Below are positions 40,680-50,204 of a stretch of 64,000 nucleotides of DNA, piece by piece. Each line of letters starts with the position of its first letter. The stretch's first letter is position 1. Below the pieces are notes generated by a model. That model worked only from the letters and a program-made list of their open reading frames with translations. It had not been told where the DNA came from and did not search any database. Origin of the DNA: Oscillibacter sp. (GTDB lineage Bacteria; Bacillota; Clostridia; Oscillospirales; Oscillospiraceae); assembly GCA_020025475.1 (NCBI GenBank), contig JAHHSA010000004.1, forward strand, positions 15,413-79,412, given 5' to 3'. The position numbers and the translations under genes are program-made.

Positions 40680-41090
40680 ATGGTCAGACTTATTATGGGC
40701 ATTAAGGGTTCCGGTAAGACCAAGCAGCTCATCGAACTGATCAACAACGCTGCGAAGGACGAGCCCGGCAACGTGGTTTGCATTGAGGCCAATCGCAACA
40801 TGACTTTCGATATTGCCAATCAGGTTCGTCTGATTGATGCTCAGGAGTACACTCTTGACAGCTACGAATCTTTCCGCGGCTTCATCAGCGGCCTGTATGC
40901 CGGAAACTATGATATCTCCCAGGTTTTCATTGACAATCTGTGCAAGACCATCGGCTGCGACGTTGACGCTGAGACCGAGAAATTCCTGAATTGGCTGGAT
41001 CTGTTTGGTGAGAAGAACAACATTAAGTTCACCGTCACCGTCTCCGGTGATAAGGACCTGGCTCCCGAGGGCATGAAGAAATACATGTAA
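40680..41090 (+). CDS. Conserved P-loop NTP-binding protein of unknown function
   Basis: A 136-residue cytosolic protein with a Walker A motif at its very start (MGIKGSGKTKQLIEL). Possible Walker B-like segments are VFIDNL near 85 and FTVTVSG near the end. Similar small proteins in Clostridia are sometimes labelled as PilT-like, but no pilus gene is nearby and the protein is too short for a secretion ATPase. The second methionine is used because AGGAG is placed for it. The gene has its own promoter and terminator and shows strong codon bias, so it is probably well expressed. Function unknown. Confidence 0.75.
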   Translation: MVRLIMGIKGSGKTKQLIELINNAAKDEPGNVVCIEANRNMTFDIANQVRLIDAQEYTLDSYESFRGFISGLYAGNYDISQVFIDNLCKTIGCDVDAETEKFLNWLDLFGEKNNIKFTVTVSGDKDLAPEGMKKYM

Positions 41091-41098
41091 TTGTTTTT

Positions 41099-41135
41099 AA
41101 AAAGAGCTCACATCAGCTGATGTGAGCTCTTTTTT
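41099..41135. terminator. Bidirectional terminator
   Basis: Perfect 16-base palindromic stem AAAGAGCTCACATCAG with flanking A- and T-runs. It serves the P-loop gene and possibly the convergent SLH gene. Confidence 0.9.
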
Positions 41136-41202
41136 GCATAGAAATACAAAAAAGCATCCGGCAGCGGACAGATCATCCTCCGCTGCCGGATGCCATTTTC
41201 GC

Positions 41203-42717
41203 TTATTTCAGGCCGGTAAGCAGAGCGGGAGACATCCCGGAAAGCTCTCCGAAGCACACCTGATTGGCACCAAACAGACGGCCCAGCAGAGCCCTCTGTT
41301 GGACGCTGTCCGCATCCGGATACCAGACCGTCCACTCTTTGCGGCCCTGCTTTGCCAGCAGGTAGGAGCAGCCATAGCGCTGAGAGTAATACTGCTGGGT
41401 CTTCTCCTCTGCCAGCAGCGCATCCACTTCCAGGCCCGTGAGCGGATCTGCCTGCTGCGTATGGTTCCAGGCATTTGCCGTCGTGGTTAGCCAGAGACTC
41501 ACCTTAGCCATATCCACCCCGCTGTCGCGCAGTTTACGCAGACCGTAGTAGACGTTCTCCACCGGCTGAATAGGTGCCACGGGAATAATGCCGGTCTCCT
41601 GCACATCCGAGGCCGCCCGAAGCACAAGACGGTCTGCGTAGCGGCTGATGCCGGCATAGTCATAACCCTGATAGGACTGTTCTGTCCAGTCAGGTGCCTC
41701 AGCTGCCACATACAGCAGCTTACTGCCCAACATTTTCTTGAGTGCTGCCGTCAGCAGATTGAGGGGCTGGCAGGTCTTGCCGGAGCGGAGCTGTGGAATA
41801 TCCAGAAACACGCCGTCATAGCCGCCCTGGACCATTGCCAGATTCAATGCAGAAGCCGTGCTCTCGGCATCTCCTCGATTGAAAACATTGGCGCTGCCAG
41901 TGACACGGAGCAGGATTTTGGCATCGCCGGTGGCTGCCCGGACGGCAGACACCTCTTCGGAACTCATACCGCCGACCACACGGGCAGGTGCTCCGGAGAT
42001 CAGCTGGGCATTGCCTACAGCCAGGGTGGTAAAGCCGTTAAGCTCCGGCAGCGCAGTGGTTTCGGTGAGGACCCCCATTCGCTCCGTCTTGCTGCTTTGC
42101 AGCTTATCATAGAGGCGCATCAGAATAACGGCGCACTGTTCACGGGTGGCCAGCTTCTCCGGAGAGAAGGTGGTCTTGGATGTGCCATTCACCAGACCCA
42201 TGTCCCAGGCCATGGTGATATAGCCCCGGTTGGTGTCCACATCGGTAAATGGGAGGGGCAGCTCCTGGCTCAGTCCGGAAATAGGCGCATAGCCCAACCC
42301 CCGAATCAGCGCAGCCGCCAGTTCTTCCCGGGTGAGGGAATCCCCAGGCCGGAACTCTTCGGTCTGGACCGTCACAGCACCATGGCTCAGTGCCGCCGCC
42401 ACAGAGGGCGCATACCACGCATCGGCGGGTACATCGGTAAAGGGGAGGGCGTCTGTCTCTTCCGGTGCCCAGCCAAAGAGCCGGCAGAGCACCACCGCAA
42501 AGCCGCCCCTGGTCATAGGCTCCCCCACGCCGAAGCGCGTGGCAGACTTGCCCTGGAAAAGGCCAAGATCCGCACAGCGGAGGATGGACTGCGCTGCCCA
42601 GTAATTAACGGGAACATCCGTGAACCGTGCGGCGGAAGCCGGTAGGGTCAGACCTGTGAGCAGCATGGCGCAGAGCACCAGACTTGCAAGCAGGCGTTTG
42701 AAATCTCGTTTCATCAT
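41203..42717 (-). CDS. SLH-domain protein with a GH18-like barrel lacking the catalytic Glu
   Basis: Secreted 504-residue protein. It has a signal peptide (KRLLASLVLCAMLLTGLTLPASA), three SLH domains (ARFTDVPVNYWAAQSIL, LPFTDVPADAWYAPSVA, LPFTDVDTNRGYITMAW; residues 30-205), and then a TIM-barrel region like YaaH/SleL spore-cortex or chitinase-type GH18. The strand that should read DGxDxDxE reads YDGVFLDIPQ, so the acid/base Glu is a Pro. A binding or structural role is more likely than hydrolysis. AAAGGAG precedes two adjacent ATG codons. Confidence 0.75.
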   Translation of the reverse strand: MMKRDFKRLLASLVLCAMLLTGLTLPASAARFTDVPVNYWAAQSILRCADLGLFQGKSATRFGVGEPMTRGGFAVVLCRLFGWAPEETDALPFTDVPADAWYAPSVAAALSHGAVTVQTEEFRPGDSLTREELAAALIRGLGYAPISGLSQELPLPFTDVDTNRGYITMAWDMGLVNGTSKTTFSPEKLATREQCAVILMRLYDKLQSSKTERMGVLTETTALPELNGFTTLAVGNAQLISGAPARVVGGMSSEEVSAVRAATGDAKILLRVTGSANVFNRGDAESTASALNLAMVQGGYDGVFLDIPQLRSGKTCQPLNLLTAALKKMLGSKLLYVAAEAPDWTEQSYQGYDYAGISRYADRLVLRAASDVQETGIIPVAPIQPVENVYYGLRKLRDSGVDMAKVSLWLTTTANAWNHTQQADPLTGLEVDALLAEEKTQQYYSQRYGCSYLLAKQGRKEWTVWYPDADSVQQRALLGRLFGANQVCFGELSGMSPALLTGLK

Positions 42718-42990
42718 CGTTCTCCTTTGATTCTTATATTGTTCCAGGAGTTCATTTCACAGCGGAGTTTCGGTCAGCATCCAGTGCCGCGTGTGTCTCC
42801 GCACATCTCCTGCCCGATTCTCTCATCCTGCGCAGTGCGCAGGACACAAAGCTTTCCCAAAGGGCTTTAGCCAGGAAATCAGGATCATGGGGAATTCGTG
42901 GACATTGTAGCAAAAATCCCGCTCCACGTCAAACAAAGCTGGTCGAAACGCGGCAAAAGCTTTGAAATTCAACCGGTTTGGCCGTTATTT
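42718..42990. other. Intergenic region between the SLH gene and recJ
   Basis: About 270 bases with no supported ORF or recognisable RNA. It presumably carries the promoter of the minus-strand SLH gene, which I could not place. Confidence 0.4.
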
Positions 42991-42993
42991 CCC

Positions 42994-43022
42994 TTTACCT
43001 GAGAGCGCATTTATGCTATGAT
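42994..43022 (+). promoter_or_regulatory. Sigma-A promoter of the recJ-relA group
   Basis: TTTACC, a 17-base spacer and TATGAT. The leader contains a CAGCAGCT/AGCTGCTG hairpin near 43050. Confidence 0.7.
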
Positions 43023-43130
43023 AGATTAGTTATGATAGGGTCTTCTCCAGCAGCTGTAAAGCTGCTGCCCACGGGAGGTTTTTCCCCGCCGGAAGACCGA
43101 CACTTTCTGAATGAAAGGAGGGGACAGCCC

Positions 43131-45236
43131 TTGAAATTCAAGAAATGGAACATCGGAACCCCCGACCCCCAAGATGTCGAACGTCTGCGGGGCGCAGGCT
43201 ATCCCGCCTTGCTGTCCACCGTGCTGGCTGCACGGGGCATCACCACGCCGGAAGCGGCGGCCCTGGCTCTGGACCGGGAACAGCGACTCTCCCTCTCGCC
43301 CATGCTGATGCGGGACATGGACCGTGCGGTGGAGCGCATCCACCGGGCAATCGCAAACCATGAAACCATTGCCGTGTTCGGCGACTACGACGTGGATGGC
43401 ATTACCTCCACCGTCATTTTGATTGACTACCTCAAAAGCTGCGGTGCACACTGCCTGCGGTACATCCCACGGCGCATCGAGGACGGCTACGGTCTATCCT
43501 GCGATGCCATCCAATTTCTCCGGGATCAGGGTGCCACGCTGATGATCACCGTGGACTGCGGTATCACCGGTGTGGAGGAAGTGGCTTTCGCCTCCTCCAT
43601 CGGCATGGATACCGTGGTAACGGACCATCACGAATGTCAGGATGCCCTGCCGCCTGCTGTGGCAGTGGTAGATCCCCATCGATCCGACTGCTCCTATCCC
43701 TTCAAGCACCTGGCCGGCTGCGGCGTGGCACTGAAGCTGGTGATGGCGCTGGGTGGAGAAAACCGGGAGGACGCCCTGTTCTCCCGCTACTGCACTCTGG
43801 CCGCCATCGGCACCGTGGCAGACGTCATGCGGATGGAAGGGGAGAACCGGACGATTGTCTCCTGCGGTCTGGATGCCCTGCCCCACACAGACTTCGTGGG
43901 CATTCACGCCCTTTTGAAAGAGACAGGGCTGCTGGACAAACCCGTCACCTCCATCCAGATTGGCTTTGTACTCTCTCCCCGCATCAACGCCGCCGGCCGG
44001 ATGGGCGGAGCGGACCTGGCAGCGGATCTGTTGGAGACCTCCGATCCCGCCCGGGCGGAGCTGCTGGCCCGGGAGCTGTGCGAGTTGAACAGAGAGCGGC
44101 AGGCCGTGGAACAGGCTATCTGTGCTGATGCGGTGGGTCAGATCGGTTCTCTCGGCGCCGAGGAGCGCAGTGCGCTGGTGTTGGCCAGTGAAAACTGGCA
44201 CCAGGGCGTAGTGGGCATTGTTGCCTCCCGCCTCAGTGAAAAATACTCCTGCCCCAGCTTCATGATTCATTTGAAGGACGGCATGGGCAAGGGCTCCTGC
44301 CGCTCTTACGGCGGCTTCAACCTGTTTGCGGCTTTGGAATCCTGCGGCGACCTGTTGGAGGGCTTTGGAGGCCATGAGCTGGCTGCAGGCTTCTCCATTG
44401 CCGAGAAGAACATTCCCGCTTTCCGGGTCCGCATGAATCGCTGTGTCCGCACTGCCACCGGCGGTGAGCTGCCGGTGAGTTCCCTGGATGTGGACACTCC
44501 CATCCTCTCCACCGCCGATATGACCCTCAGCGAGGTGGAGCATCTGAGTCAGTTGGAACCCTATGGTGCTGGCAACCCCCGTCCATCCTTTGCGCTGCTG
44601 GGCGCTACAGTGGATGCCTTGCAGTCTGTGGGGCAGGGCGGCCGCCATCTGAAGGTACGGCTTTCCAAGGGGCTCTGCCGGTTTGAAGGCATCTTCTTCT
44701 CCCAAACGCTGGAGGAGTGCGGCGTAGCCCCCGGCAGCCGGGTGGACGCAGCCTTCTATCTCCAGGCCAATACCTTCCGGGGCACCACTACGCTGCAGCT
44801 GCAGCTGATCGATCTGCGCCCCTCTCTCACTCCCAGCCGCCATGAGGCCATGGATCTGGCGCTTTTGAAGCGTCTGATCTCCAATGCACCGCTTACCGAA
44901 CAGGAGATCTCCCGCCTGGGGGCCTCACGGGATCAGTTTGCGTCCTGCTGGATTGTTCTCCAGCGCCGTCTCCGGACCGGAAAGCAGGTGACAGACCTGC
45001 TGCCCTGCATTCGGAAGTGGGCCGCCGAGGCCGGCGGCAGCGAGAGTTTTTTGCGTACCGCGCTGGCCCTTGCTGTGTTCCAGGAGCGGGGACTCATCTC
45101 CGCCTGCTGGCAGGGTGATCAGCTCTCCCTCTGCCTCAACCCCTTGCAGGGCAAGGTAGACCTGTTCGCCTGTCCCTATCTCCTTCGGCTGAAAGGCCGC
45201 GGAAATGTCAAAAATCGAGGTGATCAGCCTTGTTAA
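43131..45236 (+). CDS. recJ: Single-stranded-DNA-specific exonuclease RecJ
   Basis: 5'-3' ssDNA exonuclease of the DHH family, acting in recombination and mismatch repair. DHH motifs: FGDYDVDGITSTV, VTVDCGITG, VVTDHHE, AAIGTVADVM, and the DHHA1 glycine-rich GFGGHELAAGFSI. The start is taken as TTG at 43131 because AAGGAGGGG lies nine bases before it and the protein then begins KFKKWN, as family members do. This gives 701 residues. Upstream in-frame ATGs have no ribosome-binding site. The end overlaps relA by seven bases. Confidence 0.93.
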   Translation: MKFKKWNIGTPDPQDVERLRGAGYPALLSTVLAARGITTPEAAALALDREQRLSLSPMLMRDMDRAVERIHRAIANHETIAVFGDYDVDGITSTVILIDYLKSCGAHCLRYIPRRIEDGYGLSCDAIQFLRDQGATLMITVDCGITGVEEVAFASSIGMDTVVTDHHECQDALPPAVAVVDPHRSDCSYPFKHLAGCGVALKLVMALGGENREDALFSRYCTLAAIGTVADVMRMEGENRTIVSCGLDALPHTDFVGIHALLKETGLLDKPVTSIQIGFVLSPRINAAGRMGGADLAADLLETSDPARAELLARELCELNRERQAVEQAICADAVGQIGSLGAEERSALVLASENWHQGVVGIVASRLSEKYSCPSFMIHLKDGMGKGSCRSYGGFNLFAALESCGDLLEGFGGHELAAGFSIAEKNIPAFRVRMNRCVRTATGGELPVSSLDVDTPILSTADMTLSEVEHLSQLEPYGAGNPRPSFALLGATVDALQSVGQGGRHLKVRLSKGLCRFEGIFFSQTLEECGVAPGSRVDAAFYLQANTFRGTTTLQLQLIDLRPSLTPSRHEAMDLALLKRLISNAPLTEQEISRLGASRDQFASCWIVLQRRLRTGKQVTDLLPCIRKWAAEAGGSESFLRTALALAVFQERGLISACWQGDQLSLCLNPLQGKVDLFACPYLLRLKGRGNVKNRGDQPC

Positions 45237-47446
45237 ATTTGGATATACAGGCCCAGTATAGCCATCTGGAAGAAACCATTCGCAGTTACAACCCCTCCGC
45301 TGACTTTGCCCAGATTCAGGCAGCGGCAGAGCTGGCCTACCGTGCCCACGACGGCCAGCGCCGCAAGAGCGGTGAGCCCTATATTATTCACCCCCTGGCC
45401 GTAGCCCAGATCGTAGCGGAGGAGCTGAAACTGGACTCTGAGTCCATCTGCGCCGCTCTGCTTCACGATGTCATCGAGGACACCCCATGTACCCACGAGG
45501 AGATCGCCAAGGCCTTCTCTCCCACCATTGCCAACCTTGTGGAAGGCGTCAGCAAGCTGACCCGGATTCAGTACGCCACCAAGGAAGACGAACAGATGGA
45601 GAACTTGCGGAAGATGCTCATTGCCATGAGTAAGGATATCCGCGTAATTCTGATTAAGATTTCCGACCGTCTCCATAATATGCGGACCATGGAGTATCAG
45701 TCACCCTCCAAGCAGAAGCAGAAGTCGTTGGAGACCATGGAGATCTATGCTCCCATCTCCCACCGCCTGGGTATGCAGCGTATCAAGTGGGAGCTGGAAG
45801 ATCTGTCCCTCAAATATCTGGACCCTGTGGCCTATGACGAGATTGTCTCCCGTCTGGACGCCAAACGCCCGGAGTACGAGGCCTTTATGGCCCGCACCAG
45901 GGCACAGGTGGACGCGCGGCTTAAGGATATGAACATCCATCACACGATCTACGGCCGCATGAAGCACCCCTATTCCATCTACCGCAAGATGTTCAGCCAG
46001 AACAAGAACATGGATGAGATCTTCGATCTGTTTGCCTTCCGCGTGATCGTGGACAATGTGGGCGACTGCTACAATGTTCTGGGTGTCATCCATGATATCT
46101 ATACTCCCATCCCCGGCCGGTTCAAGGATTATATTGGCACCCCCAAGCCCAACGGTTACCAGTCTCTCCACACCACCGTCATGGGCACCGACGGCATTCC
46201 CTTTGAGGTCCAGATTCGGACCCAGGAAATGCATGACATTGCCGAATATGGTGTTGCGGCCCACTGGAAATACAAGCAAAACGGCCAGGGCAGCGGAACG
46301 GAAGGCAAATATGAGTGGGTGCGGCGCCTGCTGGAAAACCAGGAGGGCGCTGACGCAGAGGAGTATATTCACTCCCTGAAAATTGATATGTTCGCCGACG
46401 AGGTGTTTGTCTTCACTCCCAACGGCGATGTGCAGAACCTGCCCGCCGGAGCAACCCCCATTGATTTTGCCTATGCCATTCACTCAGCGGTAGGCAACCG
46501 GATGGTGGGTGCCAAGGTCAACGGACGCATTGTGACCTTTGACCGCCAGCTGAAAAACGGCGACATCGTGGAGATTCTCACCTCCAAGAACGCCAAAGGG
46601 CCCAGCCGTGACTGGATGAAGATTGCCAAGAGCAATGAGGCCCGCAGTAAGATCCGCCAGTGGTTCAAGAAGGAAAAGAAGGAGGAGAACATTGCCAACG
46701 GCCGCTCCTCCTTTGAGTCCGAGCTCAAGCATTGCGGCATCTCCATGAAGACGGTCCTGGACCCGGAGAATCTGCCCATTCTGCTGAAAAAGGTGAACTG
46801 CGCCACTTTGGAAGAGATGTACGCAGCCATCGGCTACGGCGGCTTCTCCGCCCAGAAGGCAGTCAGCCGCATGCACGGTGAGCTCCAGCGCATTGAAAAG
46901 CAGCACCAGCAGGAAAAACAGGTGGATGTGCCTGTGGAAGGGAAACCGGATGTCATGCGCCCCGCAGTGCCCAAGCGGTCCAAGAGCGAGCAGGGCATTA
47001 TTGTGGAGGGTTTGGACAACTGTCTGGTGAAGTTCTCCAAATGCTGTACTCCCGTCCCCGGCGATGACATCATTGGCTTCATCACCCGTGGCTACGGGGT
47101 GTCCGTGCACCGGTGTGACTGTCCCAACGCCTCAGAGGAGAAGCGCCATATGCCGGGCCAGGAGGGTCGGTGGATTAAGGTCACCTGGGGCAAGGACACC
47201 AATGAGAGCTATCCCACCGTGCTGGAAGCTGTCTGCAAAGACCGCATGAACCTGATTCTCGATATCTCCGCAGCCCTGGCCTCCACCAACACCAGCGTCT
47301 GCGGTCTGAACTCCAGGAGCACAGAGGACGAATTTGCCATCATCCGTCTGGAGATTCGCGTCCGGGACGATCAGCATCTGAAAGCCCTGATGAACAAGCT
47401 TCACCAGATTTCCGGTGTGCTCAAGATCACCCGTCCTTCCGGCTGA
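45230..47446 (+). CDS. relA: Bifunctional (p)ppGpp synthetase/hydrolase
   Basis: RelA/SpoT homologue of 738 residues that makes and degrades the stringent-response alarmone. Order: HD hydrolase (LLHDVIEDTP, KISDRLHNMRTM; residues 30-190), synthetase (YGRMKHPYSIYRK, GRFKDYIGTPKPNGYQSLHT; 240-350), TGS (VFVFTPNGDVQNLPAGATPIDFAY, near 390), a helical/zinc-finger region (KCCTPVPGDDIIGFITRG, near 605) and a C-terminal ACT domain. Both catalytic sites look intact. The start codon is TTG with GAGGTG upstream, inside the last codons of recJ. Confidence 0.95.
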   Translation: MLNLDIQAQYSHLEETIRSYNPSADFAQIQAAAELAYRAHDGQRRKSGEPYIIHPLAVAQIVAEELKLDSESICAALLHDVIEDTPCTHEEIAKAFSPTIANLVEGVSKLTRIQYATKEDEQMENLRKMLIAMSKDIRVILIKISDRLHNMRTMEYQSPSKQKQKSLETMEIYAPISHRLGMQRIKWELEDLSLKYLDPVAYDEIVSRLDAKRPEYEAFMARTRAQVDARLKDMNIHHTIYGRMKHPYSIYRKMFSQNKNMDEIFDLFAFRVIVDNVGDCYNVLGVIHDIYTPIPGRFKDYIGTPKPNGYQSLHTTVMGTDGIPFEVQIRTQEMHDIAEYGVAAHWKYKQNGQGSGTEGKYEWVRRLLENQEGADAEEYIHSLKIDMFADEVFVFTPNGDVQNLPAGATPIDFAYAIHSAVGNRMVGAKVNGRIVTFDRQLKNGDIVEILTSKNAKGPSRDWMKIAKSNEARSKIRQWFKKEKKEENIANGRSSFESELKHCGISMKTVLDPENLPILLKKVNCATLEEMYAAIGYGGFSAQKAVSRMHGELQRIEKQHQQEKQVDVPVEGKPDVMRPAVPKRSKSEQGIIVEGLDNCLVKFSKCCTPVPGDDIIGFITRGYGVSVHRCDCPNASEEKRHMPGQEGRWIKVTWGKDTNESYPTVLEAVCKDRMNLILDISAALASTNTSVCGLNSRSTEDEFAIIRLEIRVRDDQHLKALMNKLHQISGVLKITRPSG

Positions 47447-47509
47447 TCAGCGGCTCCGGCTGTGGATATTGCATTTTGATTTTTCATTACAAAACAAAGG
47501 AGAACGCCT

Positions 47510-47953
47510 ATGCGTGCTGTTGTCACCCGTGTTTCTCACGCATCCGTCACCATTGACGGCCAGATCAACGGCCAGATCGGCCGCGGCTATCTGATTTTGC
47601 TGGGCGTCGGCCCCAATGACACGGAAGAAGAGACCGACAAACTGGCAGATAAAATCTGCAATCTTCGTATTTTCGAAGACGAAAACGGAAAAATGAATCT
47701 GAACCTGGAGCAGGTGGGAGGCAGCATTCTGGTGGTCTCCCAGTTCACCCTGTTCGCCGACACCTCCTCTCGCCGTCCCGGCTTCTCCGGAGCAGCCAGG
47801 CCTGACCTTGCCATTCCTCTCTACGAGCGCTTCATGGCCCACTGTCGTGAGCGCGGCTTTGCGGTTCAGCACGGCGAGTTCGGTGCGGATATGCAGGTTG
47901 ACTCTCTCAATGATGGTCCGGTGACCATCCTCTTTGACACTCAGCGTCCCTGA
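47510..47953 (+). CDS. dtd: D-aminoacyl-tRNA deacylase
   Basis: Removes D-amino acids wrongly attached to tRNA. A 147-residue protein with the DTD signatures VSQFTLFAD near residue 80 and the C-terminal SLNDGPVTILFD containing the cross-subunit Gly-Pro region. AAAGGAG precedes the ATG. Its position after relA is common in Firmicutes. Confidence 0.95.
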   Translation: MRAVVTRVSHASVTIDGQINGQIGRGYLILLGVGPNDTEEETDKLADKICNLRIFEDENGKMNLNLEQVGGSILVVSQFTLFADTSSRRPGFSGAARPDLAIPLYERFMAHCRERGFAVQHGEFGADMQVDSLNDGPVTILFDTQRP

Positions 47954-47968
47954 CAGGAGGTAATGAAT

Positions 47969-48583
47969 ATGCACATTGAAGTCATGCCGGTGGGCCCCAT
48001 CGCCACCAACTGCTATCTGATCAGCGACGGCGCCGTCTGCGCTATCATTGATCCCGGTGAGGAGGCACGGCGCATCGCAGATAAAATCGACGCCATGGGC
48101 TGCACCCCTGGTGCCATTCTCCTCACTCATAGTCACTTTGATCACACCGGTGCGGTGGAGGACCTGCGGAAGTTCTATCCCGGGCTCCCTGTCTATCGCA
48201 GCGACCGGGACATCTACCACAACGACCGCCAGATGCTCCAGATCTACCCGGAGCTGGGGGAGACCCTCTCCTGTGACGAGGGAGACACCATCGAGGTGGG
48301 GCAGCTTCGCTTTACCGTTCTGGCCACTCCTGGCCACACCGAGGGCAGCCTTACTTTCCGGTGCGAAAATGCCCTGTTCTGCGGCGACACGCTGTTTGCC
48401 GGCTCCTGCGGCCGAACGGATCTCGCCGGAGGCGATCAGAACAAAATGTGGGCCTCCCTCCGCCGTCTGGGCAATCTCCCAGAGGATTTGGAGGTATATC
48501 CCGGCCATATGAACCCCAGCACCCTGTCCCAGGAACGAAGCGCGAATCGCTACTTGCAGCACGCTCTCCGGGGCGGCTTATGA
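47969..48583 (+). CDS. MBL-fold metallohydrolase, glyoxalase II-like
   Basis: A 204-residue metallo-beta-lactamase-fold hydrolase. The metal-binding motif is LLTHSHFDHTGAVEDL, with further ligands in TPGHTEGSLTF and the Asp in LFCGDTLF. It is shorter than true glyoxalase II and resembles the YqgX/YcbL group, so the substrate is uncertain (a thioester such as S-lactoylglutathione is one candidate). The second ATG is chosen because AGGAGG is eight bases from it and only two from the first. Confidence 0.88.
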   Translation: MHIEVMPVGPIATNCYLISDGAVCAIIDPGEEARRIADKIDAMGCTPGAILLTHSHFDHTGAVEDLRKFYPGLPVYRSDRDIYHNDRQMLQIYPELGETLSCDEGDTIEVGQLRFTVLATPGHTEGSLTFRCENALFCGDTLFAGSCGRTDLAGGDQNKMWASLRRLGNLPEDLEVYPGHMNPSTLSQERSANRYLQHALRGGL

Positions 48584-48665
48584 TCCCACATAATCTGTCA
48601 TACACCAACGTTTTCCTCCGAACCACCGTGCGCCGGCGGCCAGGGAAAACGCAGAAGGAGACCTT

Positions 48666-50150
48666 ATGAAATTGGAATTTCGGGGCCACGACGAGCGCTA
48701 TGTGGTGGAACAGAGCCTCATGACCCTGTTCCCCGGCGAGCTGCCTGTCTACGAGCCCATTGACCCCCAGCACGACTCCACCTGGGCCGTCATTACCCTG
48801 GATGAGAAGCCCGATTCCAGTCACTGTGCCGTCACCACGGAGCTTTCTTATCAGGGAAAGATCCTGTCCTACACGCAGCAGTGCGACCTGACCGGCACGG
48901 ACTATGAGCGGGAGGGCGAGCGCCGCTGGGCAGTGGCTGCCTCCTTCTTCCAGGCTGCGTGCCGTCTCACCGGCATCCAGCCTCCCTGGGGAATGCTCAC
49001 CGGTGTTCGGCCCGACAAGCCCGTCACCCAGCTCCTTGCCCAGGGCAAGGCCCCCGCTGAAATCCGGGATTGGATGCTGCACCACTACTTCGTCACAGAG
49101 GAACGAGCAGATCTGGCTATGGAGACCGGTGCCGTGGCCCACCAGGCCGCACTGCGTCTCAAGCCCACAGATGTACCCATCTACGTGGGCATTCCCTTCT
49201 GCCCCACCCGCTGCGTCTACTGCTCCTTTGTCAGTCAGAGCGTGGAGCGCAGCTTTGCCCTGGTGCCGCCCTATGTGGACGCCCTGGTAGAGGAGATTCG
49301 TGCAGGCGGACGGATGATTCGCCAGCAGGGGCTGACCATCCCCGCCTTCTACATGGGCGGTGGCACCCCCACCACCCTGACCGCCGAACAGATGGACCGC
49401 GTCCTCACCGCCTTTGAGGAGTCTTTTGACATCTCTGCCTGCCAGGAGATCACCGTGGAAGCCGGACGGCCCGACACCATCACCGAGGAGAAGCTCCGGG
49501 TGATGAAACAGCATGGCGTCACCCGCATCTCTGTCAATCCCCAGACCATGGAGGACCATGTGCTGGCGGCCATTGGCCGCCGCCACAGTGCCCGGGACAT
49601 TGAAGAAACCATGGAATTGGTGGATAAAATCGGCTTCCCCCACGTAAATATGGATTTGATCGCAGGTCTCCCGGAGGATACCCCCGAGGGCTTCCGTCGT
49701 TCTCTCGACCGGTGTGTCGCCTTTGGTGTCAACGACATCACCGTTCACACCCTGGCCCTGAAAAAGGGCAGCCGCATCCTCATGGAGGGATTGTCCATCC
49801 CCGGTTCGGAGTCCGTAGCGGAAATGCTGCGCTACGCCGCTCCCACCCTCCGCAAGGCTGGCTTTGCCCCCTACTACCTGTACCGCCAGAAGTATATGTC
49901 CGGCAGCTTTGAAAACATCGGCTGGTGTCGGGAGGGCGGAGAGTGCTGGTACAACGTGTACATCATGTCCGAGCTCTCTTCCATTCTCTCCTTCGGTGCA
50001 GGCGGCTCCACCAAGATGGTGGTCCCGGGCACCAACCAGATTGAACGGGCCTTCAACCTCAAGTACCCCAAAGAGTACACAGAGCGGCCCGAGAAGTGGC
50101 AGGCCAATCAGCAGGCCTTTGCCGACTTCTACAAAAAGCTGTCCCTGTGA
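48666..50150 (+). CDS. hemZ: Radical SAM protein HemZ (coproporphyrinogen dehydrogenase-like)
   Basis: A 494-residue radical SAM enzyme of the HemN/HemW superfamily. After an N-terminal 150-residue extension typical of HemZ, the SAM cluster motif CPTRCVYCSF appears near residue 180, with YMGGGTPTTL and a glycine-rich ISVNPQTM region. Its annotated role is oxygen-independent coproporphyrinogen oxidation, but several relatives are haem chaperones and no other haem gene is nearby. AAGGAG precedes the ATG; the dtd-MBL-hemZ order is conserved. Confidence 0.88.
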   Translation: MKLEFRGHDERYVVEQSLMTLFPGELPVYEPIDPQHDSTWAVITLDEKPDSSHCAVTTELSYQGKILSYTQQCDLTGTDYEREGERRWAVAASFFQAACRLTGIQPPWGMLTGVRPDKPVTQLLAQGKAPAEIRDWMLHHYFVTEERADLAMETGAVAHQAALRLKPTDVPIYVGIPFCPTRCVYCSFVSQSVERSFALVPPYVDALVEEIRAGGRMIRQQGLTIPAFYMGGGTPTTLTAEQMDRVLTAFEESFDISACQEITVEAGRPDTITEEKLRVMKQHGVTRISVNPQTMEDHVLAAIGRRHSARDIEETMELVDKIGFPHVNMDLIAGLPEDTPEGFRRSLDRCVAFGVNDITVHTLALKKGSRILMEGLSIPGSESVAEMLRYAAPTLRKAGFAPYYLYRQKYMSGSFENIGWCREGGECWYNVYIMSELSSILSFGAGGSTKMVVPGTNQIERAFNLKYPKEYTERPEKWQANQQAFADFYKKLSL

Positions 50151-50204
50151 GCCTGTCCGCAGCGGCAAGCCCCATCTTGTGTGAAACAAAGGAGGATTTC
50201 CCCT

